Assembly: GCA_028456385.1 (NCBI GenBank)
Contig: JALNQF010000153.1
Location: 40,218 to 104,217, forward strand
DNA length: 64,000 nt
Direction: 5' to 3'
Origin: Ophiosphaerella korrae
Lineage: Eukaryota > Ascomycota > Dothideomycetes > Pleosporales > Phaeosphaeriaceae
The position numbers and the translations under genes were made by a program. The notes under the pieces were generated by a model. That model did not search any database, was not told the DNA's origin, and worked only from the letters and a program-made list of their open reading frames with translations. Position 1 is the first letter of the stretch. The number at the start of each line of letters is the position of its first letter. Below are positions 31,438-44,125 of the stretch, piece after piece.

Positions 31438-33243
31438 ATGCGGTGTTTGAAAAATGTGCTTGTTTGTGCGGCGGGGTGGGGGGTGGTGGGTGGTGCGGTG
31501 CCTGTGGGGAATGCGGCGTGTGTGAGGACCGGCGTCGTTGTTGTGTGAGTTTTGCTGGGGTTAATTGAGGGCAAAGTGCTAATTGGAGTAGAGGGGCTGG
31601 CATTGCGGGCGTTACGGCTGCCGTGAGTTTTGTTTTCGTGGTTTGATTGGGAGGAAGAGGGGTTGAGACTTGCTATCTACGGATGTTGCAAATGGGGCTG
31701 GAGTCTAATTGCGAGGTAGCGAAGAAGTTGGCGATGCAGTACACCCATCTCTTTATTGAGCATGGGAGTTTAGTTTATGTCGTGGTGGCTAATGTTTGTC
31801 TAGCAAGCGCTTGCAAATCAGTCTATTACCGACTTCCTCATCCTGGAGTATAACAACGATATCGGAGGGCGTATGCGGCACGCCCAATTTGGTTCCGATG
31901 AGAAAGGAAATCCGTACACGGTGGAGCTGGGGGCGAACTGGATATCTGGGCTTGGTGAGAATGGAGGCCCCGAAAACCCCGTCTGGACGTTTTCGAAGCA
32001 AGCCAATTTGTCGAGTGCGTCCTCTGACACCAGTGCTATCATGACGTATGATGCTACAGGTAGCAATAACTTTACCTATATCATCGATGAGTACGAAGAG
32101 TATTGGAAGATTTTTGAACAAAATGCTGGAACGATTTTAAAGGAGAACCAGCAAGATAGAAGTATGGCTGCGGGCTTATGGCAAAGTGGTTGGCGCACAA
32201 AGCAAGATGCCCAAAGGAAAGCAGTCGAGTGGTGGCAATGGGATTGGGAGACTGCTCAAACGCCACAGGATTCGAGCTTTGTATTTGGCATCGCAGGATA
32301 CAACCTCACCTACTACGGATTCTCTGAAGAAAGCAACTTCAGCATCGACAAACGAGGCTTCAGGACATGGCTGAAATTCCAAGCTGCGAAATTCCTAAAA
32401 CCAAACGACCCACGTCTACTGTTTAACGCTGTCGTCTCGGGAATTGAATATTCGGACTCAGGCGTCACAGTTACGACCAAAAATGGTACCTGTATCCAAG
32501 CAGATTACGCCATCAACACCGTCTCCCTCGGCGTACTCCAAAACGATGTCATAAAATTCACCCCTGAGCTCCCCTCCTGGAAGCAGTCCTCAATCGCCAC
32601 ATTCGCCATGGGAACCTACACCAAACTATTCTTCCAATTCAACACCACCTTCTGGCCTACCGACACACAATTCCTCCTCTACGCCCACCCCACAACTCGC
32701 GGCTACTACACCGTCTGGCAATCCCTCTCCACCCCTTCCTTCCTCCCAGGCTCCAACATCCTCTTCGCCACCCTCGTCGACGACCAGAGCTACCGCGTCG
32801 AAGCCCAAGACGACGAAGCAACAAAGGCAGAAGCAATGGCCGTCCTCCGCCAAATGTTTCCAGACATCCACGTCCCGGACCCCATCGCCTTCATGTATCC
32901 CCGCTGGACGCAAACGCCCTGGGCGCACGGCTCCTACAGCAACTGGCCCGCCGGCACAACGCTTGAAATGCACCAGAACCTGCGTGCCAACGTAGGTCGT
33001 GTGTATTTCGCGGGCGAGGCTACCAGCGCTGAGTACTTTGGCTTCTTGCACGGGGCGTGGTTTGAAGGACAGGAGGTTGGGCTGCGGATTGCGGGGGAAA
33101 TTACAAGGAATTGCTTGAATGAGGGGGGTAAGTGTGGTGTGTATAGAAGCTATCAGGATCTGCGCGGTACGACCGGGTTCGAGGAGTATAATGCCGAGAA
33201 CGGGATGGGTGCCAGTCCATTCCGTGTGGCAGGGAGTCAATAG
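31438..33243 (+). CDS. Secreted flavin amine oxidase (polyamine oxidase-like)
   Basis: Predicted 525-aa FAD enzyme that oxidises amines, likely polyamines, to aldehyde, ammonia or amine, and H2O2. Exon 1 is 31438-31544, exon 2 31592-31622 (only 31 nt) and exon 3 31804-33243; the introns are 47 and 181 nt. The joins create the dinucleotide-binding motif VVVVGAGIAGVTAA (Gly37, Gly39, Gly42) followed by LEYNNDIGGRM, which confirms the splicing. ELGANWISGL and the C-terminal VYFAGEATSAEYFGFLHGAW are family hallmarks. The N-terminus (about 20 residues, VLVCAAGWGVVGGAV) looks like a signal peptide, so it probably acts outside the cell or in the secretory path. Several N-glycosylation sequons occur. 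Confidence 0.88.
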
Positions 33244-35013
33244 GTTGAAGGCTGGAGCCACGAAAATAGAGACAGGATACTTTGGCACTGAAACACGCCC
33301 TACATGATGATACGATTGTTGAAGCTGAGGCAGACATGGGCCCATACCATGCCATGCTTGCCCAGTCTCATTGCGGCGCACATCAACTTCCCTCGCCACA
33401 AAGACACACAATCCCCGCGCACAATCATCCCCCCCCCCCCTTTTTTTTTTAAATCACTAGCACACACCCAATGGCTCTCCTATTCTCTTAGAAACGCGAA
33501 ACTCACGCACGCCATATCCGGGTGTGCCATCTAGCTGGCGCAGCTGGGGGGGGGGGGGCTCGGTAAACCACGACGACGACCCAGATACCTGTGCCTCTCA
33601 GGCTAAGACGCGGGCTAAAAATGCGCGCCGGGAACAGGATCATCGTCGTGTCTGCGCTGCGTATATAGGAGAATATATGACGCATATAGTAATTGCTCGC
33701 CTTGCCTTGCTACTACCAAGAGAAGCGGGGAAAACACACGCACGCACAGCGTGTCCGAGAAGGCAGGCAGGTGGTCAGGAGTTTTGGTGCGCAATGGTGG
33801 GCAAGATTTGTCTATAGCCACGAGTGAAAAGTTGCTGATGCGCGCTCCGTACCTTGATCGCCGGTTTGTAGAATCATGTGTGCGTTCCGACAAACTAGTT
33901 ACCAGGCGCACAGTATTCCCAGCTCCCTAGTCCCTGGGCACACCCCTCGCTTGCGCCTTTGGCCCCCATGACTACGGAAGGCAGTTCTAGTCCACGAGGC
34001 TTCCCTTCACAAGGGCTGTGCAACGTTAAGACCGCCAATTAACCCCATCTTACACGAGGCTAATTAGCGGCCTTTCTGGGGGGTAGACTTAACAAGCCCC
34101 AGACTTGGTCCTTGATTGACAGTCGGTGTCCGAAAACCGACTCAACGAAAAGAATCACCTTGTACGACCACCTAGCTGGACGGCCTTGTTCTTCGTTCTT
34201 CTAGAAGGTCAGCACTGTCTTGTTTCATCAGATGCATGCAGTCAGATGGACTGGGATTCAGGCCTCATATGTCAGGCGTGGGAAGCGAAGCGTAGAGTGT
34301 ATGCGAGGAGGTGTGGATGAGTTTGTGGGACCTGTGACAAAATGGAGACAACCCGTTATAGTCGTCCGTTTGGCATATCAACGCCATCGCAAACGCCATC
34401 AATTTGCCATTGGCTTCAAGATCAGATGTGTAAGATCACTCTTGATGGGGGGTCAGATCTATACGAGGACCACGGCCAATGGTTCCCAGTGCAGACTCTG
34501 GTGGCATGGTATATGGTGTGGCCCTCGCGTATTCACACTGTTCTGCTCTGCTTCTAGAAAATGCATAGAAGACCCGCTATATGCGTGCTGCAGTCAGCGG
34601 GCTCGGGTCCTATGCAGTAAGCCTCGCGTGGAACCACATGGTCCTACGTTATGGCCCGCGAAGTAAGGGCCTTGCAAGCCAATAATCTCCTCGAGGCGAG
34701 TAGCTGCTGCACCTTCGACGTCATTGTCAGACGGAACGATCGTTTCATCCGCGGAGAGGGTGCTCTGGTTTGAGATGGTGTTCAGTCATTATCGTTGTGA
34801 CGTTGGTGTCAAAGATGCCATTTGCCGCTCTAGGGCATCATCATCAGCCCTATGCGCCCGAGTGCGGTCGACAAGCTTGGCATGTCGTGCATGGAGTTAG
34901 TTGGAGTCAGGTGTGGACAGTTGAATATGTGGGGAGAAAGAAGTTGAATTTACCCATGTCCTAATGCTGTAAATGACTGCTAAACTCGAAACTAATGGAT
35001 ATTGTCGTGTAAG
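33244..35013. other. Gene-poor spacer with homopolymer runs
   Basis: No supported gene. Notable runs are C12 followed by T10 at 33429-33450 and G13 at 33546-33558. Short ORFs have no recognisable domains. Confidence 0.45.
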
Positions 35014-36234
35014 TTATTTTGTTGACCCATCATGTGGCTTTGCGTCCTCGTCCAGATCATCATCCCACTCGTCTCCACGTACCCCACTCTCGTGCGATGC
35101 CGCAGAACCTCCTACCATAACTGGAGGTGGTGCGTCGTCGTCGTCGCTCTCGTCTTCAAAGGCCGCTGGATCAGCCAGCGGCTGGCTCTCAGGATCAAGA
35201 TTACCTGGCTTGGGGCCCTTTCTCTTTGGTGCGCCTTCAACGCCTTCATCCGCGGAAACGGATATACCACGGCGCCCCCACGTGTTCGTCACCCCAGAGT
35301 CTTCATTTCGAGGAGCAGATTCTTCGTCATAATTGAAGTCGACACTCTTGCGGTTGGCAAAACGGCCGACAAAGAATCCACGGGAGAAATCTTCTGAATC
35401 GACGACACCGCCATTTCGTAGCTTGACGCGTTGCCGTGTGTAGTATACCCAGGCAAAATCAATCAGGAGTGCTGTCTGGATGGTGCCCCAAACCCAGCTC
35501 GTCGGGTCGGAATATCCCTTCTCTTTGGCGCCACGTACGATCCAGTTCAGAACGTACAAGAAGCGATAGGCACCTAGTGTGACGAGATAGAAGGAGTCAA
35601 TGACAGTGGGCACGGTGGTTTGGCGGAGGAGAAGTAGCTGTGGAATTACACAGACGGATTCGAGGATTTCTGAAAATGTCCACAACAACTACAAGGGGTT
35701 AGTAATGGAATAAAATGTAGTGTAGACTTATTCATACTCTCATGAAGGTGCCGGTACCAGATATCCAGCTTTTGAACATGAGAAACCAAATCGGGGTGAC
35801 AACAATAGCACCCGCGAGGCAATAGAGACCGAATTTCCATGCCTTTTCCCGTTCTCGTGTCCGCGCGTAAACGCTGGTCATCAAGAAGATGATGTATAGC
35901 GACGAAAGGATGTAGAATATCTATAACGAGTCAGTCTTGTTCCTAGGGGTGGGGGTCTGTGTTCAATGACCTTGAGCACAAAGTTCCACACATGGTATAC
36001 ATCTGCATTAGCCGATGACGTGAATATATTCAAATATCGGGTGCAGAAGACGAGCGCATAGAGGGCTTGTGTGATGAGAGATACGCCTGTGGATGCGTCA
36101 GTGAAGAAGGCGCAAGATGGAAGGGCAGGCTCACCCTCGGCGCTGCTATTTGAGTGGATTGCCCATATCAAGATAACCTTGGAAGCAGTATGCGAAACAT
36201 CGCCTAGGATGCGAAATATATTAAAGTTGAACAT
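35014..36234 (-). CDS. ERD2-like (KDEL/HDEL receptor family) protein with acidic tail
   Basis: Predicted 357-aa seven-helix membrane protein. Four exons, 36234-36135, 36086-35971, 35920-35738 and 35688-35014, with introns of 48, 50 and 49 nt in matching phases. The start MFNFNIFRILGDVSHTASKV, then VSLITQALYALVFCTRYLNI, is diagnostic for ER lumen protein-retaining receptors that recycle HDEL proteins from the Golgi. Later helices include ESVCVIPQLLLL and RFLYVLNWI. Unlike the ~210-219-aa canonical receptors, it has a C-terminal cytosolic tail of about 140 residues rich in Asp, Glu, Pro and Ser. It may therefore be the ERD2-like paralogue rather than the main receptor; cargo specificity is not known. 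Confidence 0.88.
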
Positions 36235-38114
36235 GGTGGGCTGCTACACAAGACAACACCAGGCGACACAGCACGCGGCCAGTCGCGGTCGCCTGGAACG
36301 CAACGGATGCAAGACAGTACAGCTCTCAGGAGGATGCCAGCGATGCCGATGGGGTGCTCGGATGTGGATCAACCGGTCCGAGAGGGTGCAGATGGATGAT
36401 AATGGTGAATGTTGCCGATAGCGATGGCAATGAGGTTGCCTTGACGTGCGTCAGCTCTGCCAAAGCTCCAGTTGTCGGCTTCGGCTTGGCATCGTCTCGG
36501 TGACCTGAGAATGGCTAACCCCTTTTGTTACCACACATGAACCGCCTCAACGACAACCATCATTCACGGATATGTGCTGTGCCTCCTCATGTCAACCCTA
36601 CTTCATGCGATAATTAAAAAAAATGAAATCTATTACCTTGATGTTGGCCGAACGTGACAACCACAACAGAAACAAGAACGACCATGACATGGAAAAATCA
36701 CCCGAAATACACCCATCGCTGTGCATCGTCCTGACCACACATATCAGCCTTGAAGCCTCGCCGCAACTAGGCAGGTGCCCGCAAAGTTGCTATCTCTTTC
36801 ATAGGCAAGCTCTCCTCAGCCAACTCGCTCCATTGGGGCGTCAAGATAACCTGATACACCGATCGCTCAAGGCCACCTGTCTTGGAAGGCAGAGGAGCCT
36901 CACAGGATCATGGCCTCCGAATAGAACGAGGCTGGTCATGCCGCTTTCGCAAGGCTGCTGAAAGCCTCCTTGGCTGCGGCACAGCTGGTCCAAGTGTACT
37001 GTACCAGTGAGCTAGAACGCGATGGGTGAGGGTCGTTAGGGTAATTCTCGGCAGGGCGTTGAAGGCCTGCAAGACAACACTCACTGTTGCTAGTGTACAT
37101 CAAGGTCACCAGATTATCGACTTGACGGAGACTGAGCACAAAGAGTCCAAGCTGATGGTGTGACGTGTTACTGTAAGGGGGAGAAGAAGATTGCTCACCG
37201 TTCAATTAGCGGCCTTTGTGGCCCAATCAAGATATTAGTGGCTGCTACGCCCTGCCCCATTCATGCAATTAAGCGCCATGTCTCACTTCCCAAAGTAGGT
37301 CAATTGATGCACAATTGCGGCGCATTTTCAAACTTTGCCGAATGGGAAGACACGGCCTGCAAGACTTCTGTGCGCGACGCGAAGGATGATGACCCTTGTA
37401 ACGGGATCCACTGGCGCCACCAGCACAGACAGGTTCATCGATATCACGCTGCAGGAGTAAAGAGATTATCCTGCTGGGAGAGTCCGACTGCGAGGCTCGT
37501 GGGCTCCTTACGTACGTCAGGGATACCACGCCCCATCCTTCACTATCCTCCAACTGCCGTCCTAGAATGCAGTGCCATCATTGCTGCTGGAGTGCTTCAT
37601 GCCGGCGTTTGTATGCTGCGATGCCGACAATGGCAACGCAGACCAGTTGATCCGCTAGCCACGGCCACTATGGGAGCCGTTGCGAAGCAGCACAGTCCCA
37701 GCAAGCCGTTCCTGGTCAGCAAATGGGTCGGAGCGTTGACAGGCCAGCACGGCCAGCCAAAAAGCGGTTCTAGCGCAACGACATGCTTGTCGAGCTCGAG
37801 AGGGTGAAGGATGGGCGCTAAATGTGCGGTCGGCCTGACTTGTCAGTGCGCAGTCAATCCCTCCAAACCTCCCGCGCACCCAGGGTAGGCATGGAGTCGA
37901 AGCCCTAGACTGTGCTGCGCTCCATCGAGCATCTTGATAAATACGACTGCGCCATTCGCGCGGCCCAGTTAACTACAAGCTAAAGCTCTACGGTCTGCAC
38001 CATCTTCCTTCGAGTTCCCGCATTATTCCCATCCATCACTGCGACCCGACCTAGCTACTAGAGGCACAGTCCATACTTGAAGCTCACACACCCCATCTGG
38101 CACCCTACATTGTC
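36235..38114. other. Gene-poor spacer, no gene seen
   Basis: Divergent space between the ERD2-like gene and the SANT gene. The longest ORF (37160-37807, plus) starts with GTG, lacks any domain and has an unlikely Cys/His-rich composition; I do not call it. Confidence 0.45.
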
Positions 38115-39503
38115 ATGTCACTCGTACTTGATGGCGCTGGCCCCCCACCACATCTCCTGCAAAGCAAATCATCGGTGTCGTGGCCGTGCCCTTACAACAC
38201 TCACGAGTACCCCGCGTCCACTTCCTCACCAGCTCCCATGTCTCCTCAGTCACTTCAGCCCTACATGCCCCATTTACCAGAAAGCCCTTTGTCGTCGCAA
38301 GGGATCAACAACCTGCCCACGTCAACCTGGTACGGCCCCTCGGTTTCGGCCCCAGAATGCCATAATCAGGTACGTACCACCCGTGTTCGCTAATTAGCCT
38401 CTCTAACATCGACATCTAGAATGGCTACGCCGCATATGGGCAGTATATGACTCCACAGACCTCATCTATGGCCATGTCACCAAACGCTGCTCCCTATCCT
38501 TATACAGGCAAAGCAACAATGCCGACTAAGCGGATCGAGACATCGACGGGTACTTTGTCCCCCATCTCGGCGCATGCCAGAGACACAAGAGTATCCAACT
38601 CAGCACGACCCTCAGAAGAGCCTCAGGCAAATCCGACTCGTGCCATTGAACAGCCATCGGCGCGATGGATACCCAGCTCTCATCTCATGGAACGACCTCA
38701 AAGTAGCTCCAGCAGTCTGCACTCTGGCCCAGTAGATCCCTCATGGGCGATGAGCCCGCTTGGCATTCAGCCTGTCAACATGCCTCATGATCAGTATTAC
38801 TCTGCATTCCAACACCTGAGCCGAAGTCCTCGAGTGAGTGAGCCTCTAATAGAAGCCTCATCTAACCACCTATCTTCCCCACAATCACGACGCTTATACA
38901 CTCCCATCGCCCCACAGCCCCTAGAAGCTCCAAGATCGAGTGGATTGAAGCGTAACAGGGACGAGGATGAGGAGGCGGCTGATGAAATCAAGCGACGGAA
39001 ACGGTCTGACTCTAACAACTCGGCGCAATTTGAGCTGAGCGATGAAGACAAATTGCTTCTGCAGCTCAAGGAAGAGGAGTCGATGCCCTGGAAAGATATC
39101 GCAGCCCGGTTTCAATCTGACATGGGCAAGGCGTATCAAATACCGGCACTACAGATGCGGCTCAAGCGCCTTCGAGAGAGGATGAGGGTGTGGACCGAAA
39201 CAGATGTCAAAGCCTTGCGCATGGCACACGAGTACTGGGTGCAAAACAAGTTTGACATCATCTCCCAAAAGGTTAGTGCACCCTGCACGCTTGTCTTATG
39301 CCATAAGTCTAATTTAATAGATGTTCGAATTTGGCGCGCAGGAGAAATGGACAGCTCGCCAGTGCGCACGCAAGTGGGCTGAAATAGACCCTGCGCCTAC
39401 ACCCTACGCACATTTCGAACAACACCTACAGCACGGCTTCGCTCCTTACACGATGAGCCCTGTCGAGGCTCCGCCCTCCTTCCTTCCCTTCATGAACGTC
39501 TAA
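38115..39503 (+). CDS. Myb/SANT-like nuclear protein
   Basis: Predicted 429-aa protein: exons 38115-38369, 38420-39271 and 39321-39503, introns 50 and 49 nt, all phase 0. The first ~260 residues are Ser/Pro/Gln-rich and probably disordered. A bipartite basic cluster (LKRNRDEDE...IKRRKR, about residues 261-280) looks like a nuclear localisation signal. The C-terminal part carries helix-rich SANT/Myb-like sequence (FELSDEDKLLLQLKEEESMP, then WKDIAARF). A second Trp-containing unit (WTETDVKALRMAHEYW, then WTARQCARKWAEID) runs across intron 2. A DNA-binding regulatory role is inferred; no target is known to me. Confidence 0.8.
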
Positions 39504-42500
39504 TAAGGATGCACATCACTGCATGTTCAGGCACATAGTCATTTACTTGTTTTGAAGACTCCCATAAGTTCTTTGGGAACAGTGTACGGCGCAGGTGGAC
39601 TAAATCATTGCTTGCTTATACCCACGCGATTTTCTCCACGTATTCATGTATTATTTTTTTATTTGATACCACAAGACTTTGTTCATGAGAGATTTAGAGG
39701 TTTACCACGCCTCTCAACAAATCAAATTCAATCAAATAGATTTCCTTTCGTCCTTAGTTCCAACCGTTTGTGGTGTTGATATGTGCACTCACCGCATTCT
39801 GGCGGGCCATCGGCAGACTCCGGCTAGCTTAGCAATTGTGCCGCAACGTGTAACTGCCTGACGCCGCAATCAAGCAATCAAATTTTCTCAAATTTTCAAT
39901 AGCGTTTCAATACTTAGAGAGATTTGGCTGCCGCCAGTAACGGCTCGCTCTGGCCACATCGTGTCTTCTGGGTCTCGGCTCTCTTCACAGTGCTATATCC
40001 GCGCGGCTCACGAATTGATGTAGCATCACTACCGTCTATCTAGATGCCAGTGTTCACCCAAACACGTGGGAGGAATTTATCGTGAGATAGCTTATCTCGC
40101 TAGATACTTCAACAAACTCGTGCCGTGAATCTTTGAGCGATCAAGCCCAAAGTACCTTGGGCCCTGCGCGCCCACCGCCACAAAGCCTGAGTAGTGACTC
40201 GTCCAGTGATATGCCCCCTCAGAGCGCCTCTCCGTGGAATCTCAACACCATCAACCGTCTACAAGAAAAAAAGACTCTTGACCAAGTCATGTGTGACGAT
40301 GTTACACAAGGACGTAGTCAACCAACTAACCAACAGTAGAACCTACCTATAGACGTGCATGACATCAGCAAACTAACACTTCTACGTATATACGCTTCAT
40401 ATCCGCTTACTCCCCTTAGTCCAACGGGTAATTCACAGTCCTCCAACACCTTGTCCAACCACATAGTCCAAAAGTATAATCTTGCAACGCGACACGAGGC
40501 AATGGTCGTAGTGCTTGAGCCCCATTCCAAGCGCCGATAGTGTGTTGCACATGCCATTGTGGAACTCAACGTGCTCCGCCTGGCCCACCCTTGGGGCGTG
40601 AGGCGTCCAGATCAGCATGTCCTTATGCTGCCCCGAGGACGCGAGCTCACATATGGTCCCTCGACACTGGGTAGTTTCACGACGTGCCCCTTCTAGGCGC
40701 CCTTATGCTCGGCAGATATATCCAGGCATTGTAACCCTACGTGGTTCTACCATCCTAGGCGCGGGAGGCTTTGCAAGGCTTTGCTTTTGTCTAGGTCCTT
40801 CACACCGTTGAGCGAGCAGCGATTGCGCCCCTGCCTTTGACGACATTTTATGCAAATAGTGTGGCGAGTGCTTACCGTCGCTGACTGGCTTTACATAGTT
40901 ATGTTGTTTCAAGAGGTGCGTTTTGAGCTGAGTGCATCGTTCGGAAAGCGAGCGAAATGAAGAGCAGGGCTGGCCCTCTTTGTCTCCAAAACGCAGAGAA
41001 GACGGGGATTAGCGTATAGCGTATGCCTATCGGTATAGACAAGTAGCAACCTATCTTACCAGCCACCTGGAATATGATGTTGTGGTTCAATTTTGTGTCC
41101 CAGTGTCACGAGGTCTTAGTATGGCAACGACAAATGGGTACTTTACGAACTATGTCCTCAAGCATTGCATTAGACATTCACAAATTGCCATAACTCACTT
41201 CTGCGAGCAAATTCACCACGAAGAGGAGATACCGGTATGATCTCTATACTAATCGAGGAGCTCTCAAGCAGGGTCTGGTTTGGTAACATAGATTAGATAA
41301 TCTGTGTAACAAATCGTGGAAACAAGATGCTTAGATGTCTTAAACAGACACAAAGCCGGCGTGGGGAATATGCATCGATGTTGCAATAAAGTAAGCTGAC
41401 TGCACATCTTTTGCCCTGCACGTTGTACTCGCTCCCATGGGCTGATGATTCAGTGTGGCCAACCTACCACCCCATCACACCAATCGACAAGTTTTGTCTA
41501 GACACCCCTCTACAGTCTGCTCATAATACCCCTACCACTGGCGAGAAGCTTAGTAGCGAGCAGTTTAATGTATGCCTCGTGCCGCGGGAACAAGTTAGTA
41601 GCATACCCAATTACCTGCTGCGATGAAGGATTGTGTACACTTCCAGCGACTAACGCTCACCGACCCCTCAAGAGCCAGCGCATGACGGTTGTTGCCTGAA
41701 CAAGCGTGCGGCACGCGTCTTGGACAAAACGAGCGTCGTTACCTGCGGATGGTCGCGCCGACATGGCTCGGCAAAGCGTGGTTGAGCGCCAGCCATTGAC
41801 GGTATTCGTATTCTAAATCCTCTATGACCAATAGTGCACCAGTGACTAGGACAGCTTTGACTTTTATGGTAATCGCGGTACACTTGGTGAGACTTTTTGG
41901 CCCCGAGTTCCCGAATCAGGATGGCCGACGTTTGACAGCCGAAACATGATCAGATGTATGGAGGCGGAGAATCACAAGATCAAGTGTGCACGCGTGAGGT
42001 TCGCGCTGTCAAGAGCTGAAGGGTAAGATTGGCCCGGTAGAGTGGATGCCAGGACGTTTTCGAAACGGTGTAGTTGCATGCAGCGCAGACAGGCAGCCAT
42101 TAGAAGTCATCGAGAATGATTGGAAGCTCCATGGAGCTGAGACCAGGGCCAAGTTTCGAAACCTGCGAGAGTTCACACAAGCGGTGTGTGTGTGTAACAC
42201 GTTGGCTAGAGGCCATTCCTTCTGTGTCGCTGCTCGGTATCTGCATTATTATTAACCTGCAATCGTTTAGCCGCATTTCCTTCAGCCTGGCTGGAGTGGC
42301 ACAGTTGACTGACATACACTAGGCCCCTTACAGGTCATCTTGCACGTGCCCTCATGTAGGCATATGCTGTCAGCACGCAAGTTGCTCTGTTAACCGATTA
42401 CTGCGTCTGCCTAGATACGACAGCTCCTCTAGCGGCAAGTACAGATCTGATCTCAAGAAGATCATACAATCGAACATCGGTTCGGCACATGACGTTTCAT

Positions 42501-43581
42501 AGGGAAGGTCCATAGGTTTGGTGGGAATTTATTAGACCTCAAAGGATGGCACCGAGTACACCTGACGCTACACAAGGGTGTCTGTAACCGATACCAGCTC
42601 CGAGTCACCGGACGGAATACGACATAGTCAAGTATCGCTGTCTAGCTGTGTAGAGTGGGCAGAATATGTTAAACTTGTCTGGCGGGCCTACTGAACCCAA
42701 TCGCAGGTCCGGGACTTACCAGCTCTCTGCGATAGCGTGCCAAAGCAACGTGGGCTCAATTTATCCATAGTGCTCTGGGCGCTTAACCGCGTGTGCTTGC
42801 CCCGCCCGGTATTGACTTCCTTCGATGGATCTTCTACTTCCCTTCTAGCGCTGACAGGCCCGTGTTTTCGGGATCCGTGCAGCTCAAGCTTGCATCAAGT
42901 ACGGCATGCCGGACAAGCTGTTGACAGGCTTGATGCTGGCCGCCAGCTTCGGGAGGCGTGCGACTTAAAATGACGATGGTGGATGATTCAAGGTATATGC
43001 GTAGACATGGGATAGGCGGATATGCATGATTTACCCGGATCTGTTCGTTCGGCACATCGAAATGACGGGACGCCTTTGCCGTGCGCGGCTTGTTCCGTTG
43101 CAACCTGACGCTCATCCACGCTACTCAAATGCAACCTAATTGCCCATTTTAGGAAATAACACATAATTTGATGATGGGGTTGTCAAACTTCAACGCAAGA
43201 TGAAATGGCACTGCTAAACAACTCAACTTTGCTGTTTTGACCCTCTATTTCAGCAAAGGGGAGGGTTTTTTTTTTTTTTTTTTTTTCCAGAAAAAAGTAA
43301 TACCTAGGTATCGTATACTTCTGACAGGGAGAGCTCGAGCTAGCAGATAGGACACAAGGAGAAATGCAAAGTTGCAAGAGATGATTTAAATATCAAGCTA
43401 TTAAGCTAATGATCCAGTAAGGATAGTGAAGAATTACAACCCAATCTAGACCTCTATACCATGCTATGCCGAAGACAAACCCCATCTAAATGAATGTCCA
43501 GAAAAAGAACTCAAAAACATTATCTACGCTATGCAGAAAACCCAAGACTCAGCTACCACCTCACCCTAAACAACGATCCAT
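39504..43581. other. 4-kb gene desert
   Basis: No ORF here has a true start and a recognisable domain. It includes a (GT)n stretch near 42184-42195 and a 21-bp T run at 43266-43286. Fragments around 40350-40550 stay open for about 60 codons but match nothing I know. Likely decayed or regulatory sequence. Confidence 0.45.
43266..43286 (+). repeat. Poly-T tract
   Basis: 21 consecutive T residues, about 300 bp downstream of the stop codon of the small secreted protein gene. Confidence 0.9.
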
Positions 43582-43980
43582 CTATGCCTGGGAGCACTGG
43601 AAAGTGAAACCGCCGATCCAGATGGGAATAGCCTTGGTGACATCGCCATCAAGGTCAACAAAGTTTTTAGCGCGCCCGTTAATCTCAACGATCCAATCGT
43701 AAGCCCTAGTCGTAGAGAAAGTGCACTTGGTGGTGTCTGAGAACTTTACAAGCTGTGCTGAGGTACCGATGTTGCCGGCATTGCCGATGGGGGTGCCCTT
43801 GAAGAGGTCGACGAGGTAGCGAGGGACGTTGTCCGCTGGGACAGAGACATCGGAGTTGACACCGGTTTGGTCGTTGAAAACGCGGAGTGTAATTTGCTCA
43901 GATGCAGAGGCGGTGGGGATAGCGCTGATGCCAGAGGCGAAAGCGAGGATGGTAGAAGTAAGAATAGTGGTGAACTGCAT
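43582..43980 (-). CDS. Small secreted protein, effector candidate
   Basis: Predicted 132-aa single-exon protein. It has a clear signal peptide (MQFTTILTSTILAFASGISA) with likely cleavage around residues 20-25. The mature part of about 110 residues has two cysteines (in KCTF and FQCSQA), which could form one disulfide, and alternating hydrophobic stretches suggesting a beta-rich fold (ITLRVFND, AQLVKFSD, DWIVEINGRA, NFVDLDGD, WIGGFTFQC). No catalytic motif is seen. The family is unnamed to me, though similar small secreted proteins are common in plant-associated fungi. It is isolated, next to the gene desert and a TATA-like box, as many effector genes are. Host function is speculation. Confidence 0.8.
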   Translation of the reverse strand: MQFTTILTSTILAFASGISAIPTASASEQITLRVFNDQTGVNSDVSVPADNVPRYLVDLFKGTPIGNAGNIGTSAQLVKFSDTTKCTFSTTRAYDWIVEINGRAKNFVDLDGDVTKAIPIWIGGFTFQCSQA

Positions 43981-44119
43981 TTTGATAGTGGTGATAGGTT
44001 TGAAGATTTGTTGTAAGGAGATGGAAAATTGAATGAGAAGAAGAATTAGAAGATGGAACTCTTGTTTGGATTGTTGTTGTTGTGATGATGGAAATGATTT
44101 GGTCGAGATGTCAACGTCC

Positions 44120-44125
44120 TTTATA
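44120..44125 (-). promoter_or_regulatory. TATA-like box of the small secreted protein gene
   Basis: TATAAA on the minus strand about 140 bp upstream of the ATG at 43980, followed by a pyrimidine/purine-biased leader. Confidence 0.4.

Noticed and set aside
37160..37807. 215-codon plus-strand ORF
   Set aside because: Begins with GTG and has random-looking Cys/His-rich composition.
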